A DNA stretch of 23,304 bases, from positions 1-23,304 of the forward strand of contig DAOVVV010000037.1 in assembly GCA_030637025.1 (NCBI GenBank). Reading direction: 5' to 3'. Each line of letters begins with the position of its first letter. Position 1 is the first letter of the stretch. Both the position numbers and the translations under genes were made by a program. Positions 8,486 to 15,605 of the stretch are shown piece by piece. The notes under the pieces were generated by a model that worked only from the letters and a program-made list of their open reading frames with translations, was not told where the DNA came from and made no database searches. Source of the stretch: JAGLHV01 sp023143305 [NCBI: Clostridia bacterium] (GTDB lineage Bacteria; CBDUZB01; JAGLHV01).

Positions 8486-8933
8486 CACCACCTACTGCCG
8501 AAACCCCTTTTAAATTAGGTAGCCAGGGAACAGTGTGAATATTATATGCTTCTTCTTTAAAGGAAAGAGACCTTACTGAGGCAAAAGAGAACTTCAACAG
8601 ATGGGAGCGAAGCAACTTATCTTTAATTTTCAAATGAGAAATAATTCCTTTATTTATCTTCGAAGCAAGGATTATATTAGTAATATCTTCCTGTTTAAAA
8701 TCCCGATTAATTACCTGTTTTTTAAAAAAAACAAAAGACATTAATCTGCATCTATTAGAAAAACTATTAAAATTATTAATTATTTTAGGAAAAGAAACAA
8801 CATTGGGTAGAAATAATGTATTCACATAGGCCCAGGTATGTACAGAAACTAAAACACCCACCAGGATAATAACTACACCTATCATCCTCAACTTAAAAAA
8901 TAAATTTTTTCTTTTTTTAACTAATTTAAACAT
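8478..8933 (-). CDS. Small membrane-anchored or exported protein of unknown function
   Basis: The 151-aa product is not recognised. It has a basic N-terminus (MFKLVKKRKN) followed by one hydrophobic segment (about 17-36, VVIILVGVLVSVHTWAY), consistent with a single-pass inner-membrane anchor or uncleaved signal. The remainder is basic and has no familiar motif; it ends in LPNLKGVSAVGGAS. Its last eight bases overlap the end of the convergent PorV-like gene. No good Shine-Dalgarno precedes the ATG. The long open frame and clear membrane segment favour a real gene, but a spurious frame is possible. Confidence 0.5.
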   Translation of the reverse strand: MFKLVKKRKNLFFKLRMIGVVIILVGVLVSVHTWAYVNTLFLPNVVSFPKIINNFNSFSNRCRLMSFVFFKKQVINRDFKQEDITNIILASKINKGIISHLKIKDKLLRSHLLKFSFASVRSLSFKEEAYNIHTVPWLPNLKGVSAVGGAS

Positions 8934-9011
8934 TTTACCGGCTCTTTTTATACTTCAAATTCCAAACACTACAAGATTTATTGTAATATAAAAAAAAAAT
9001 AAAATCAAGCA

Positions 9012-9070
9012 CAAAAAACAAAAAAAAAGGAACGGTTTTATTTTTTTAAAATTTAAAAAATAGAACCATC
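9012..9070 (-). terminator. Probable intrinsic terminator after the PorV-OmpA gene
   Basis: Just after the stop codon, the minus strand can form an A/U-rich stem with GGTT...AACC at its base and TTTAAA-rich arms. A CCTTTTTTTTTG run follows. The stem is weak but it is placed at the end of the five-gene block. Confidence 0.45.
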
Positions 9071-9077
9071 CTCTTTC

Positions 9078-10664
9078 TTAATCAGTCAAAATTACAAATT
9101 CCACACGTCTGTTTTCAGTCCGTCCCACCTTAGTTTTATTAGAACTTACGGGTTTTGTTTCTCCAAAACCCAAACAACTTAACCGCCCTCTGTTAATACC
9201 CTTTTTTACTAAATAATTAAATACGCTTTTCGCTCTCTTTTGGGAAAGGTTTAAATTATTCTCTGCCCTTCCGATTGAATCCGTATGGCCCTCTATCCTT
9301 ACTTTATAAAGGGGACATTTATTTAAAATTTCTACCACCTGATTTAAAGATGGTTTATCCAATATGCTGATTTTTGCATTTCCCGATTTAAAATGAGCTT
9401 TTACCGTAATAATTATTTTCTTTTTCTCTTTTCTTATTTCTAACTTTTTCGTTTTACGAATAGCATCTAAAAGTGCCTGTCGCTGAGAAGCTAATGCCTT
9501 TGCTTTTGTTGCCTCCATTCGGGCTCTTCTTGCTTCCCGTTTTGCCCGCTGAGCATCTTCCTTTGCTCCCTCGGCTAACTCCTGCAATCTTCGTTTTTCT
9601 TCTTCCTCTTCCTCTTTCTTTCGTGCTCTTTCCTCTTCCTTAATTGCCACTGTTTCTATTTCCTGCGGTGATTCTCCAAAACGGATGGTTAAAGATGCAC
9701 GATGTGAGCCACTTGTGTCTTCTATTTCTAACGGCCAGATGAAAGCATAATCAAACTGTAACCCGAATTTTCCCATTGTTTCATTATTAAAACTAAACCC
9801 GGAAGTAACCTCACGATTATTTCCCCCGATTCTAAATCCCCATGTCCTGCGGGCAAACCAACTTTCCCAACCCAGATAAACAATCAACTCTTCATCCCTA
9901 TAACTAACATCTACCGCAGAAACAATATTTTCCACCGCTAAAACATTTAAAAAATTACAATCTCCAAAATAATAAGCCAATCCTAACCTTCCTTCCAAAG
10001 GCACCTTATCTTCCGTCTTCAATCCTACATCCGGTTCGGTAATATTCTTAGCCATCAATCCAATAGACAAACCTTTCTCTTTTTTGCCGTTAGCTTTTAT
10101 TAATACCCCCACATCCCCGGTAAAATTACCTTTAGAATGGCCGTCGATAAAAACAGGGTCTTCCCTTGTCCGGTCATCCGTTGTATAAGAATGATTTAAA
10201 TATTTCAGATTAACCCCTAAAAAAAATGCCGGAATCAACTGGGGAAGAAAATCATTGACCTTCTTTGCATAAGAAAAGGTAAAGGTATTTTCTTCATATA
10301 ATTCCGTAGTAACAAAATTAGCCCAGGTCATTCCAAAACTACCTATTTTATTTAAAGGGAAAACAAAAGCACCATAATTTAAACCTAAATCAACCTTTTC
10401 CTCCCCTGCATACAAGTTCAACCCGGTAAATAAGCGGGCATACATAAAATTTGCTTCACAGCGTTTGATTTGGGCAATCCCGGCAGCATTCCACAAAGGA
10501 GCAGAGGCATCATCGCTTATTGCGGTAAATGCTCCTCCCATCCCTGCCGACCTTGTTCCCCAACCGCTATCTTTAAAAGCCGCTTCAGATAAAGAAACCA
10601 ATAACATATAAAACATAATAACCAAAACAGCTAAATTAACTTTATTAAATATTCTCCTATCCAT
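9078..10664 (-). CDS. PorV-like outer-membrane barrel fused to a coiled coil and OmpA peptidoglycan-binding domain
   Basis: The 528-aa product (from ATG 10662-10664) has a signal peptide (MDRRIFNKVNLAVLVIMFYM...). A PorV/UPF0164-like barrel follows, with AAFKDSGWGTRSAGMGG, AFTAISDDASAPLWNAAGIA and last strand HRASLTIRF. A highly charged helix comes next (about 331-422, EEERARKKEEEEEEKRR...). The OmpA C-terminal domain (about 423-528) has EGHTDSIGRAENNLNLSQKR, with Asp462, and NRRVEFVI. OmpA domains of this type bind the diaminopimelate peptide of peptidoglycan, so the barrel would be tethered to the wall. The frame stays open to 10790, but that extension lies in a dispersed repeat and would hide the signal peptide, so the inner ATG is chosen. 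The paralogue at 17723 lacks the helix and OmpA part. Last gene of its block. Confidence 0.9.
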   Translation of the reverse strand: MDRRIFNKVNLAVLVIMFYMLLVSLSEAAFKDSGWGTRSAGMGGAFTAISDDASAPLWNAAGIAQIKRCEANFMYARLFTGLNLYAGEEKVDLGLNYGAFVFPLNKIGSFGMTWANFVTTELYEENTFTFSYAKKVNDFLPQLIPAFFLGVNLKYLNHSYTTDDRTREDPVFIDGHSKGNFTGDVGVLIKANGKKEKGLSIGLMAKNITEPDVGLKTEDKVPLEGRLGLAYYFGDCNFLNVLAVENIVSAVDVSYRDEELIVYLGWESWFARRTWGFRIGGNNREVTSGFSFNNETMGKFGLQFDYAFIWPLEIEDTSGSHRASLTIRFGESPQEIETVAIKEEERARKKEEEEEEKRRLQELAEGAKEDAQRAKREARRARMEATKAKALASQRQALLDAIRKTKKLEIRKEKKKIIITVKAHFKSGNAKISILDKPSLNQVVEILNKCPLYKVRIEGHTDSIGRAENNLNLSQKRAKSVFNYLVKKGINRGRLSCLGFGETKPVSSNKTKVGRTENRRVEFVILTD

Positions 10665-10760
10665 CTGATTATTCACTTCCCATTGACTACGAATTTTACT
10701 CCCCCCCCTGACACCTTCAACTGTTCTTAACCGTCTTTTCCAACCGTCTTTATTATTTTG

Positions 10761-10922
10761 CCTGCCCGCTAGTTTTATTGGGCAAGTCATTCCTGCGAAA
10801 GCAGGAATCTATTCTTTTGTCTTTTTCTTTGTTTTTAACTTCGCTGTTATCTTTTATCCTTTAACCAATCCAACCAATAAAACCAATTCAACCGTCTTTT
10901 AACTGTCTTTTACCCGTCTTTT
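10761..10922. repeat. Intercistronic mosaic repeat (inverted-repeat module plus 9- and 11-nt tandem units)
   Basis: TGCCC (10763-10767)/GGGCA (10780-10784) and ATTCCTGC (10789-10796)/GCAGGAAT (10801-10808) form two small hairpins. A near-identical copy of this double module lies at 18831-18876. Directly after the stop of the 10923 gene, in minus orientation, there are three 11-nt AAAAGACnGnT units and three 9-nt units (GAATTGGTT, TTATTGGTT, GGATTGGTT). Confidence 0.75.
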
Positions 10923-12086
10923 TTACTTCGCTACGACTATTACTCCGCTTACTTTTTTCCCATTGTATTCATATTGATATATATAAACACCACTCTCTAC
11001 TATATCACTATCGTCATTGCGTCCATCCCATTGATAAGGAGCTATCTCTATAGTTCTTACTTTTCTACCTGTAACATCATAAATTTTAATGGAAACATTA
11101 TCCGTATCGGTTAACCCGTCAAAAGAAGCATAATCATTTATGCCATCCTGACTGGCGGGCGTAATAATTCTTTGCCGGGGACAATGAGTAAGCTCATTAA
11201 TTAACGCCGGAAAGACGGCAAATAAAGTATTATGGTCCAAAGAAGTAGTTACTGTATTTAAATCACTATTCACTGTTCCTCCTACTAACCTCCACTCAAA
11301 CCCATCCCACCATAAAATTTTTAATTCCCCTTCGGTAATAGGTGTCCCATCCTCTTTGACTTCACCGCTAAGATCAAAATAAAGTAAAGTTAACTTATAG
11401 GGTAAATTAAACTCAATATTTTCCGGTAAAATTTCATATACTGCTAACGGATTAACACTGCCGGCCACACCAAATCCCGCAGGAACATCAGCCGGGTCTT
11501 TCTGGCTAAAGGTTATCTCTATTTCACTTTCCAACGCACCTGCAGGTATTTCAAGACACACCTCTCCGTCTTCAGGATTTCCATCTACTAAAACAATAGT
11601 GCCCCCCTCAGGACCGATAATCTTAGTAACACTGGGATTTACAGCTATAATCTGCGCCGCACTTTTAGTACTAACACCCCCATCGCTATAAACAACCTCT
11701 ATATAACAGTTTACCCCATCTGTAGTTACTACATCTCCCGGAATATAATCTTTAAATTCATAAGTAGAAAGGGAAGGAGTAAACTCACGGGTAATTGCCC
11801 TATAGCTTGTCTCCGGTTCGGAAACCTTTTTATAATATAAAGATACCTTCTCCATTGTAATTTCCGTCATAATTTCCGCTTCCACATAAATCTTACTTCC
11901 CACTATATTAACTTCCGAAGGAATCTCAAACATTATCATCGCTTCAGGAATCAAGGAAACCAAAGCAACAGAACTTATAGTTTGTAATGTAGCAGCTATT
12001 AGCATAGAACAAGAAAAACACATAATGTTTAATCCCATTGCTAAACACAAAATTATCGATACTTTTTTCCTGCTGCGTTTAAACAT
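10923..12086 (-). CDS. Secreted protein with Ig-like, ZU5-like and FlgD-like sorting domains
   Basis: The 387-aa product has a signal peptide (about 1-31) and an Ig-like domain (about 55-150, VGSKIYVEAEI, VSLYYKKV). A ZU5-like beta domain follows (about 155-300: IIGPEGGTIVLVDGNPEDGE, LEIPAGALESEIEITFSQK, LWWDGFEWRLVGGTVN). The FlgD-like tail (about 305-387) has RIITPASQDGINDYASFDG, YQWDGRNDDSD, ESGVYIYQYEYNGK and VIVVAK. AAGGAGAAGG sits just before the ATG. It matches the C-terminal two thirds of the 18955 gene domain for domain, so each of the two minus-strand blocks has one such protein. The sorting tail suggests export to the surface with the adjacent PorV-OmpA protein as partner. Precise role unknown. 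Confidence 0.85.
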   Translation of the reverse strand: MFKRSRKKVSIILCLAMGLNIMCFSCSMLIAATLQTISSVALVSLIPEAMIMFEIPSEVNIVGSKIYVEAEIMTEITMEKVSLYYKKVSEPETSYRAITREFTPSLSTYEFKDYIPGDVVTTDGVNCYIEVVYSDGGVSTKSAAQIIAVNPSVTKIIGPEGGTIVLVDGNPEDGEVCLEIPAGALESEIEITFSQKDPADVPAGFGVAGSVNPLAVYEILPENIEFNLPYKLTLLYFDLSGEVKEDGTPITEGELKILWWDGFEWRLVGGTVNSDLNTVTTSLDHNTLFAVFPALINELTHCPRQRIITPASQDGINDYASFDGLTDTDNVSIKIYDVTGRKVRTIEIAPYQWDGRNDDSDIVESGVYIYQYEYNGKKVSGVIVVAK

Positions 12087-12099
12087 TTCCTTCTCCTTT

Positions 12100-12342
12100 T
12101 ATTTTACCCGCCAATTTAAACTGCCTTTTAACCGTCTTTTTCTTTTCCCTTTGTGCGCCTATGTACCTTTTTCTTTTAACCAATTTAAACCAATTCAACT
12201 GTCTTTATATCTTTTGTCTTTTCCTTTGCCTTTGTCTGTCATCTGTGAACTATCTTTAACTGTCTTTTATCTTTTATTTTTTACCCAATTGAAACCAATT
12301 TAACCAATCAAACTGTTTTCTAACTGTCTTTGTTAACTTCCT
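12100..12342. repeat. Intercistronic mosaic of short tandem repeats
   Basis: In minus orientation, after the 12343 stop, the spacer has AAAGACAGTT and AAAACAGTTT, then 9-nt units (GATTGGTTA, AATTGGTTT, CAATTGGGT). The set recurs nearer to 12086, with a GCACAAAG-like piece around 12150. Plus-strand open frames here are low-complexity and not credible. Confidence 0.65.
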
Positions 12343-13164
12343 TTAATAAATTATAATCTTTCCTTTTCTATTCATTTTAAAAGAGATCATTTTCTCAAGA
12401 ATATCCTCCGGATTACCATAATCAACAAACATACGCATTTTATATTTACCCTTTTTTAAATCCGCTTTTTTCCAGCTCCCATGATAAAATTCCGTTCGTT
12501 TAGGAAAAACCGGACGATTACATCGAAGTCTTATTCTTTTAATCTCTTTACCTTTTTTATCTATAATAACCGCTTCACACTGGGGGCGTAGATGAATATT
12601 TCCTTTATTTTCAATCTCCGCCGCAATCCACAACCCTTCTTCTGCTTTCTTTTTTTCTTTTATTTTAGACTTTTTTATAATTACTTTACTAATATTCGCT
12701 TTAACAATTTCAGTCCCTCTAATTATAACATATAAAGGAACACTAATCACCACATTAATCATACTTTCTTCCGGGCTTTCAGGAGAAAAACTATTCATAG
12801 CCATTAATAAACCCTTAGCTTTTTGCGGAATAGAAATCTTAAATTTTATTTCTTTTTTCTCCCCCGGTTTAAGCTTAAACTCCGAAGGAACAAATTGTAA
12901 CCAATCAGCAATCTTAATTTCTTTGTTTTCATCAGAGAGAAACCAGTATCTTGATTTTATACTAACTTTTGTAGTTTCCTTTTTCTGATTAAGAACAAAG
13001 TAACTCCCTTCTATTTTCTCCCCTGCAGCAATTTTTATCTCTATTTTACGGGGAGTGACACTAACAGTAGGTTTTTTCGCTAAAATTAACCCCACACAGA
13101 TTAAATTCAACCATGCCATCAAAAAAACTAATCTGATTGTCCACTGTTTACAATTTATTTTCAT
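12343..13164 (-). CDS. Exported Ig-like protein resembling pilus-chaperone/DUF916-type domains
   Basis: The 273-aa product has a signal peptide (about 1-30). An N-terminal beta-sandwich follows, with VTPRKIEIKIAAGEKIEGSY, WLQFVPSEFKLKPGEKKEIK and FKISIPQKAKGLLMAMNSFS. A second beta domain carries AAEIENKGNIHLRPQCEAVI and GSWKKADLKKGKYKMRMFVD. Such two-domain Ig proteins (periplasmic chaperone-like, or the extracellular Ig modules beside WxL proteins) bind or organise surface polymers. Assignment to one family is not possible by eye. The protein is very Lys-rich. It lies between the 235-aa secreted protein and the ZU5/FlgD protein. The 16782 gene occupies a comparable place in the other block. 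Confidence 0.75.
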   Translation of the reverse strand: MKINCKQWTIRLVFLMAWLNLICVGLILAKKPTVSVTPRKIEIKIAAGEKIEGSYFVLNQKKETTKVSIKSRYWFLSDENKEIKIADWLQFVPSEFKLKPGEKKEIKFKISIPQKAKGLLMAMNSFSPESPEESMINVVISVPLYVIIRGTEIVKANISKVIIKKSKIKEKKKAEEGLWIAAEIENKGNIHLRPQCEAVIIDKKGKEIKRIRLRCNRPVFPKRTEFYHGSWKKADLKKGKYKMRMFVDYGNPEDILEKMISFKMNRKGKIIIY

Positions 13165-13209
13165 TAAGCTACATTCCCCTTCTTGTAAAATTCCTCTTCT
13201 TTTTCTCCC

Positions 13210-13241
13210 CCCTGGTTTCTTTCTTGATAAAGAAACCAGGG
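13210..13241 (-). other. Strong intercistronic hairpin without U-tract
   Basis: A perfect 13-bp inverted repeat (CCCTGGTTTCTTT at 13210-13222, AAAGAAACCAGGG at 13229-13241) has a 6-nt loop. On the minus strand it is followed by GGGGAGAAAAAG, not by Us, so it is not a normal terminator. A smaller hairpin, AGCTTATA/TATAAGCT (about 13262-13282), overlaps the stop of the preceding gene. Together they could protect the upstream message from 3' decay or reduce read-through. Confidence 0.75.
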
Positions 13242-13273
13242 AAAAAAGAAAAACCTATCTAAGCTTATATTTT

Positions 13274-13981
13274 TTATAAGCTATACAACTCTAATACTAA
13301 CTTACTCGTTCTATACTCTTGCAGCGAAGAATCATGAAACCCGGCTGATAAATAAACAATACTCGGTGAATCACCGCCTGAAGGATTATCCGTCTCTGTC
13401 GGCGAATCATGCCAGTAAATACCTTCATCATCCCATATCCGAACGCCAAAATCATCATCAACCCAAACTGGGTTGGTACGACTATGATCAGACATCCATT
13501 TCCAAAAATGATTGGCATAAGGTTCATCTCCCGGCCAAGGATCAGGCGCCGTAACTGCTTCCACTGCCCCCTTCACGCTAAAGGCTAAAGGAATATAGCT
13601 TGTCGTATCAGTTACCCCTACTAAACCACCGAAATCATCTGATGTACCTGTATACAAGGGATTAGCACCAGTACCCTTATTGTCCGTATAGATCTGAATA
13701 CCCCAATCCGCATAGTTACAATCAAGGCTAACCTCAATATACTGATCAGCTACTTTCCACGAAGCCTGACCGGCAACTACACCACTCCAGCCAACCTGAC
13801 TTGCCGATACATTGTCACTGACATTTTTAATGTCTATACTGAAAGTATAAAATTGGGTCCCGGACAAATCAACGCTTGCGGTTGAAGTCTCCGTCTGCAA
13901 ACTCGCAGCTGTAGCTATTCCCACACTAAACAGTAATAATCCAACCATAAGACTTAATACCATTAAAACACTCTTTTTCAT
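13274..13981 (-). CDS. Secreted protein, paralogue of the N-terminal half of the 402-aa neighbour
   Basis: The 235-aa product has a clear signal peptide (MKKSVLMVLSLMVGLLLFSVGIATA) and one domain of about 200 residues of unknown family. Blocks shared with residues 24-219 of the preceding gene product include KVADQYIE, DCN..DWG.Q.YTDNKGTGA, PLYTGT, YIPLAFSVKG, KWMSD.SR.NPVW and GIYWH. The protein stops at LVLELYSL, exactly where the neighbour goes on into its second domain. A long run of G before the ATG in GGGGGGTGA gives a strong ribosome binding site, and two hairpins follow the gene, so this may be the most abundant product of the block, perhaps a structural subunit. Function is otherwise unknown. 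Confidence 0.85.
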   Translation of the reverse strand: MKKSVLMVLSLMVGLLLFSVGIATAASLQTETSTASVDLSGTQFYTFSIDIKNVSDNVSASQVGWSGVVAGQASWKVADQYIEVSLDCNYADWGIQIYTDNKGTGANPLYTGTSDDFGGLVGVTDTTSYIPLAFSVKGAVEAVTAPDPWPGDEPYANHFWKWMSDHSRTNPVWVDDDFGVRIWDDEGIYWHDSPTETDNPSGGDSPSIVYLSAGFHDSSLQEYRTSKLVLELYSL

Positions 13982-14042
13982 TCTTTTTCACCCCCCTTTT
14001 TTTATATATTTTATGCATTAAAAACTTAATTTTTATTATTTT

Positions 14043-15251
14043 TTACTCTTCCCACCGTACGTTATCTATCCAAAAAGTAATTCCACTCCCTCCATCGGCA
14101 AACATGGAAAAAGGTAATTTGATCTTACTAAAATTAATAGGAAGCCCATAAGTTTTACCTACCAGAGTGGAAAGATCTATTGCTACAGAATGCCAGGCAT
14201 CATCCAACGGCACCCCTAAATCAGCATAAACGTATTTTTCTGCAGAATCTAAACGACCCAGGGTATCTGTCCATTCAACACTTACCCCAAAATCATTACT
14301 GGCCTTTACATCAAATTTAAGATAAGCATCTGAGTATTCAGACATATCTGTTTCCACTGAAGGGCCGCCAATCCCATCAAATCCAAACTGAATCCATATA
14401 CCGCCCCAACCACCGGTAATAGTAAATTTTGAACTTGCCGGAGCTTCGGTATAAATTGTATCATCACCAACCATTTCAATTGTACCCCAAAATCCAATAT
14501 ACCCACCATCCGGGTCAGGTGGATTGAGTACATCCGCCTTTAAAGCAGAATATTTATAACTATCACAAAGGATACCATAAACGAGACTATCATCCAAAGA
14601 ATATAGCTCCAGAATTAATTTATTAGTTGTATACTGCTGGGCAGTAGATTGATGAAACCTTCCGGCCAAATAAACAAGATTAGGAGAATCATTCCATGCA
14701 GGATTGTACGGCTCTGTATCGGATTCATGCCAATAAATACCGTTTTCATCCCAAACCCGGACATAACTATTGTCATCTTCCCAAACAGGATTAACACGAC
14801 TATAATCCGACATCCATTTCCAACAATGATTGTTATAAAACTCCTCACCTACCCCTTCCCCCGGTTCAGGATCAGGAGCAATGACAACTTCCGTTGAGCC
14901 TTTCACGCTAAAAGCTAAAGGGATATAGGTTGAAGGATGAATTAGCCCCACTAAACCACCCGGATCATCTGCTGTACCGGTATACAAAGGGTCAGCACCA
15001 GTACCTTTATTATCCGTATACATTTGAACACCCCAATCCAGAAGATTACAATCAATATTAATCTCAATATATTGGTCCGCTACTTTCCAGGTATCAGACC
15101 CGGCAATTATATCTGAATAGGTAATTTGAGTATCGGAAGTGTTATCCTCAACTTTTTTAATCGCGATATCAAAAGACCAATGTGCATATACCGGAAGACT
15201 TAATATTATCATCAATATAAATCCCCAAATAATCATTTTTTTTTGTCTCAT
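14043..15251 (-). CDS. Secreted two-domain protein, first gene of the compound-riboswitch block
   Basis: The 402-aa product has a signal peptide (about 1-23). An N-terminal module (24-219) is paralogous to the whole mature 235-aa neighbour (WKVADQYIEI, MYTDNKGTGADPLYTG, SDYSRVNPVWEDD, LILELYSL). A C-terminal domain (about 222-402) has the look of a carbohydrate-binding jelly-roll, with SKFTITGGWGGIWIQFGFDG, YLKFDVKA, WHSVAIDLS and final GITFWIDNVRW. The N-terminal module is not recognised. A comparable jelly-roll ends in FVDDIKYV in the first gene of the other leader-controlled block. AAGGAAA precedes the ATG. The leader terminator lies about 39 nt upstream, so expression should depend on read-through. 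Confidence 0.87.
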   Translation of the reverse strand: MRQKKMIIWGFILMIILSLPVYAHWSFDIAIKKVEDNTSDTQITYSDIIAGSDTWKVADQYIEINIDCNLLDWGVQMYTDNKGTGADPLYTGTADDPGGLVGLIHPSTYIPLAFSVKGSTEVVIAPDPEPGEGVGEEFYNNHCWKWMSDYSRVNPVWEDDNSYVRVWDENGIYWHESDTEPYNPAWNDSPNLVYLAGRFHQSTAQQYTTNKLILELYSLDDSLVYGILCDSYKYSALKADVLNPPDPDGGYIGFWGTIEMVGDDTIYTEAPASSKFTITGGWGGIWIQFGFDGIGGPSVETDMSEYSDAYLKFDVKASNDFGVSVEWTDTLGRLDSAEKYVYADLGVPLDDAWHSVAIDLSTLVGKTYGLPINFSKIKLPFSMFADGGSGITFWIDNVRWEE

Positions 15252-15289
15252 ATCTGATTTTCCTTAAATTATTTTACTATTTTACTAAT

Positions 15290-15345
15290 AAAAAACGGGC
15301 TACCTTACTTGGCTATAATTATCTTATAGTCAGTTCGGTAGCCCG
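15290..15345 (-). terminator. Regulated intrinsic terminator of the leader before the 402-aa gene
   Basis: On the minus strand CGGGCTACC (15337-15345) pairs perfectly with GGTAGCCCG (15296-15304), followed by six Ts. An inner stem CTATAA/TTATAG lies between them. The left arm is part of the aptamer 3' signature GCCGGGCTACCGAA, so aptamer folding and terminator folding exclude each other. This predicts read-through when the aptamer is folded. Confidence 0.85.
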
Positions 15346-15509
15346 GCTATCTTGTTTTTTAAAAAAAGACCCGTAACTTTGCCTGCTTACTAAGCAAAAA
15401 CTACTTTTTGTCCCGCATAGTAAGCGATTCATCCATTATCCGCCGCTACTTAACAACGGAAAAATAAATAAATGTCTTCGCCTCACGACGAATCTGCCTT
15501 TTCGGATAA
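15334..15509 (-). ncRNA. Compound cyclic-di-GMP-I-like riboswitch leader
   Basis: Read on the minus strand, the RNA begins with AAAAGGCAGA and a hairpin capped by GUGA (GNRA), UUCGUC-GUGA-GGCGAA, like the 5' half of GEMM-I. It ends with GCAAAGUUACGGGUC (15368-15382) and AGCCGGGCUACCGAA (15334-15348), the 3' half of GEMM-I. Between them lie about 85 nt not found in the canonical aptamer at 5001-5087. This insertion includes a CCGUU/AGCGG hairpin with UUAAG in the loop. A stem UUAUCCG (15503-15509)/CGGAUAA (15436-15442) closes a separate 5' domain. It is either one aptamer with a large insertion or two fused, diverged domains. Cyclic-di-GMP binding is inferred. Confidence 0.7.
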
Positions 15510-15551
15510 AATTTTCAAAGAAATACTTGTTTAAGAGCTTCCTTACTTAAT

Positions 15552-15580
15552 AGTATAGCACAAAACTTCTCTTTTGTCAA
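15552..15580 (-). promoter_or_regulatory. Strong sigma70-type promoter for the compound leader and 402-aa gene block
   Basis: On the minus strand TTGACA (15575-15580) and TATACT (15552-15557) are separated by exactly 17 nt. The start point would be near 15545, just before the leader. It lies 25 nt after the stop codon of the gene at 15606. Confidence 0.85.
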
Positions 15581-15605
15581 TATTGTTTATGTCCCATAAC
15601 CTTAC

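Noticed and set aside
10665-10790. 42-codon N-terminal extension of the PorV-OmpA gene
   Set aside because: It runs through the dispersed inverted-repeat module, has no ribosome binding site and would put 42 charged residues before the signal peptide; the paralogue starts at the equivalent inner Met.
12025-12303. Plus-strand open frame of 92 codons over the 10923 gene start and spacer
   Set aside because: Its content comes from the antisense of a signal peptide and short tandem repeats (Phe/Leu-rich), with no ribosome binding site.
13210-13241. Intrinsic terminator
   Set aside because: The hairpin is strong, but the minus strand continues with GGGGAGAAAAAG and no U-tract, and same-direction genes follow.
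13366-13554. Short plus-strand open frame inside the 235-aa secreted gene
   Set aside because: Antisense shadow of a well-supported gene with signal peptide and paralogue.
15290-15545. Cobalamin, molybdenum-cofactor or other large riboswitch class as explanation of the compound leader
   Set aside because: No B12 box or other class signature was seen, whereas both ends align with GEMM-I including the GNRA hairpin and the GCAAAG...ACCGAA signature.
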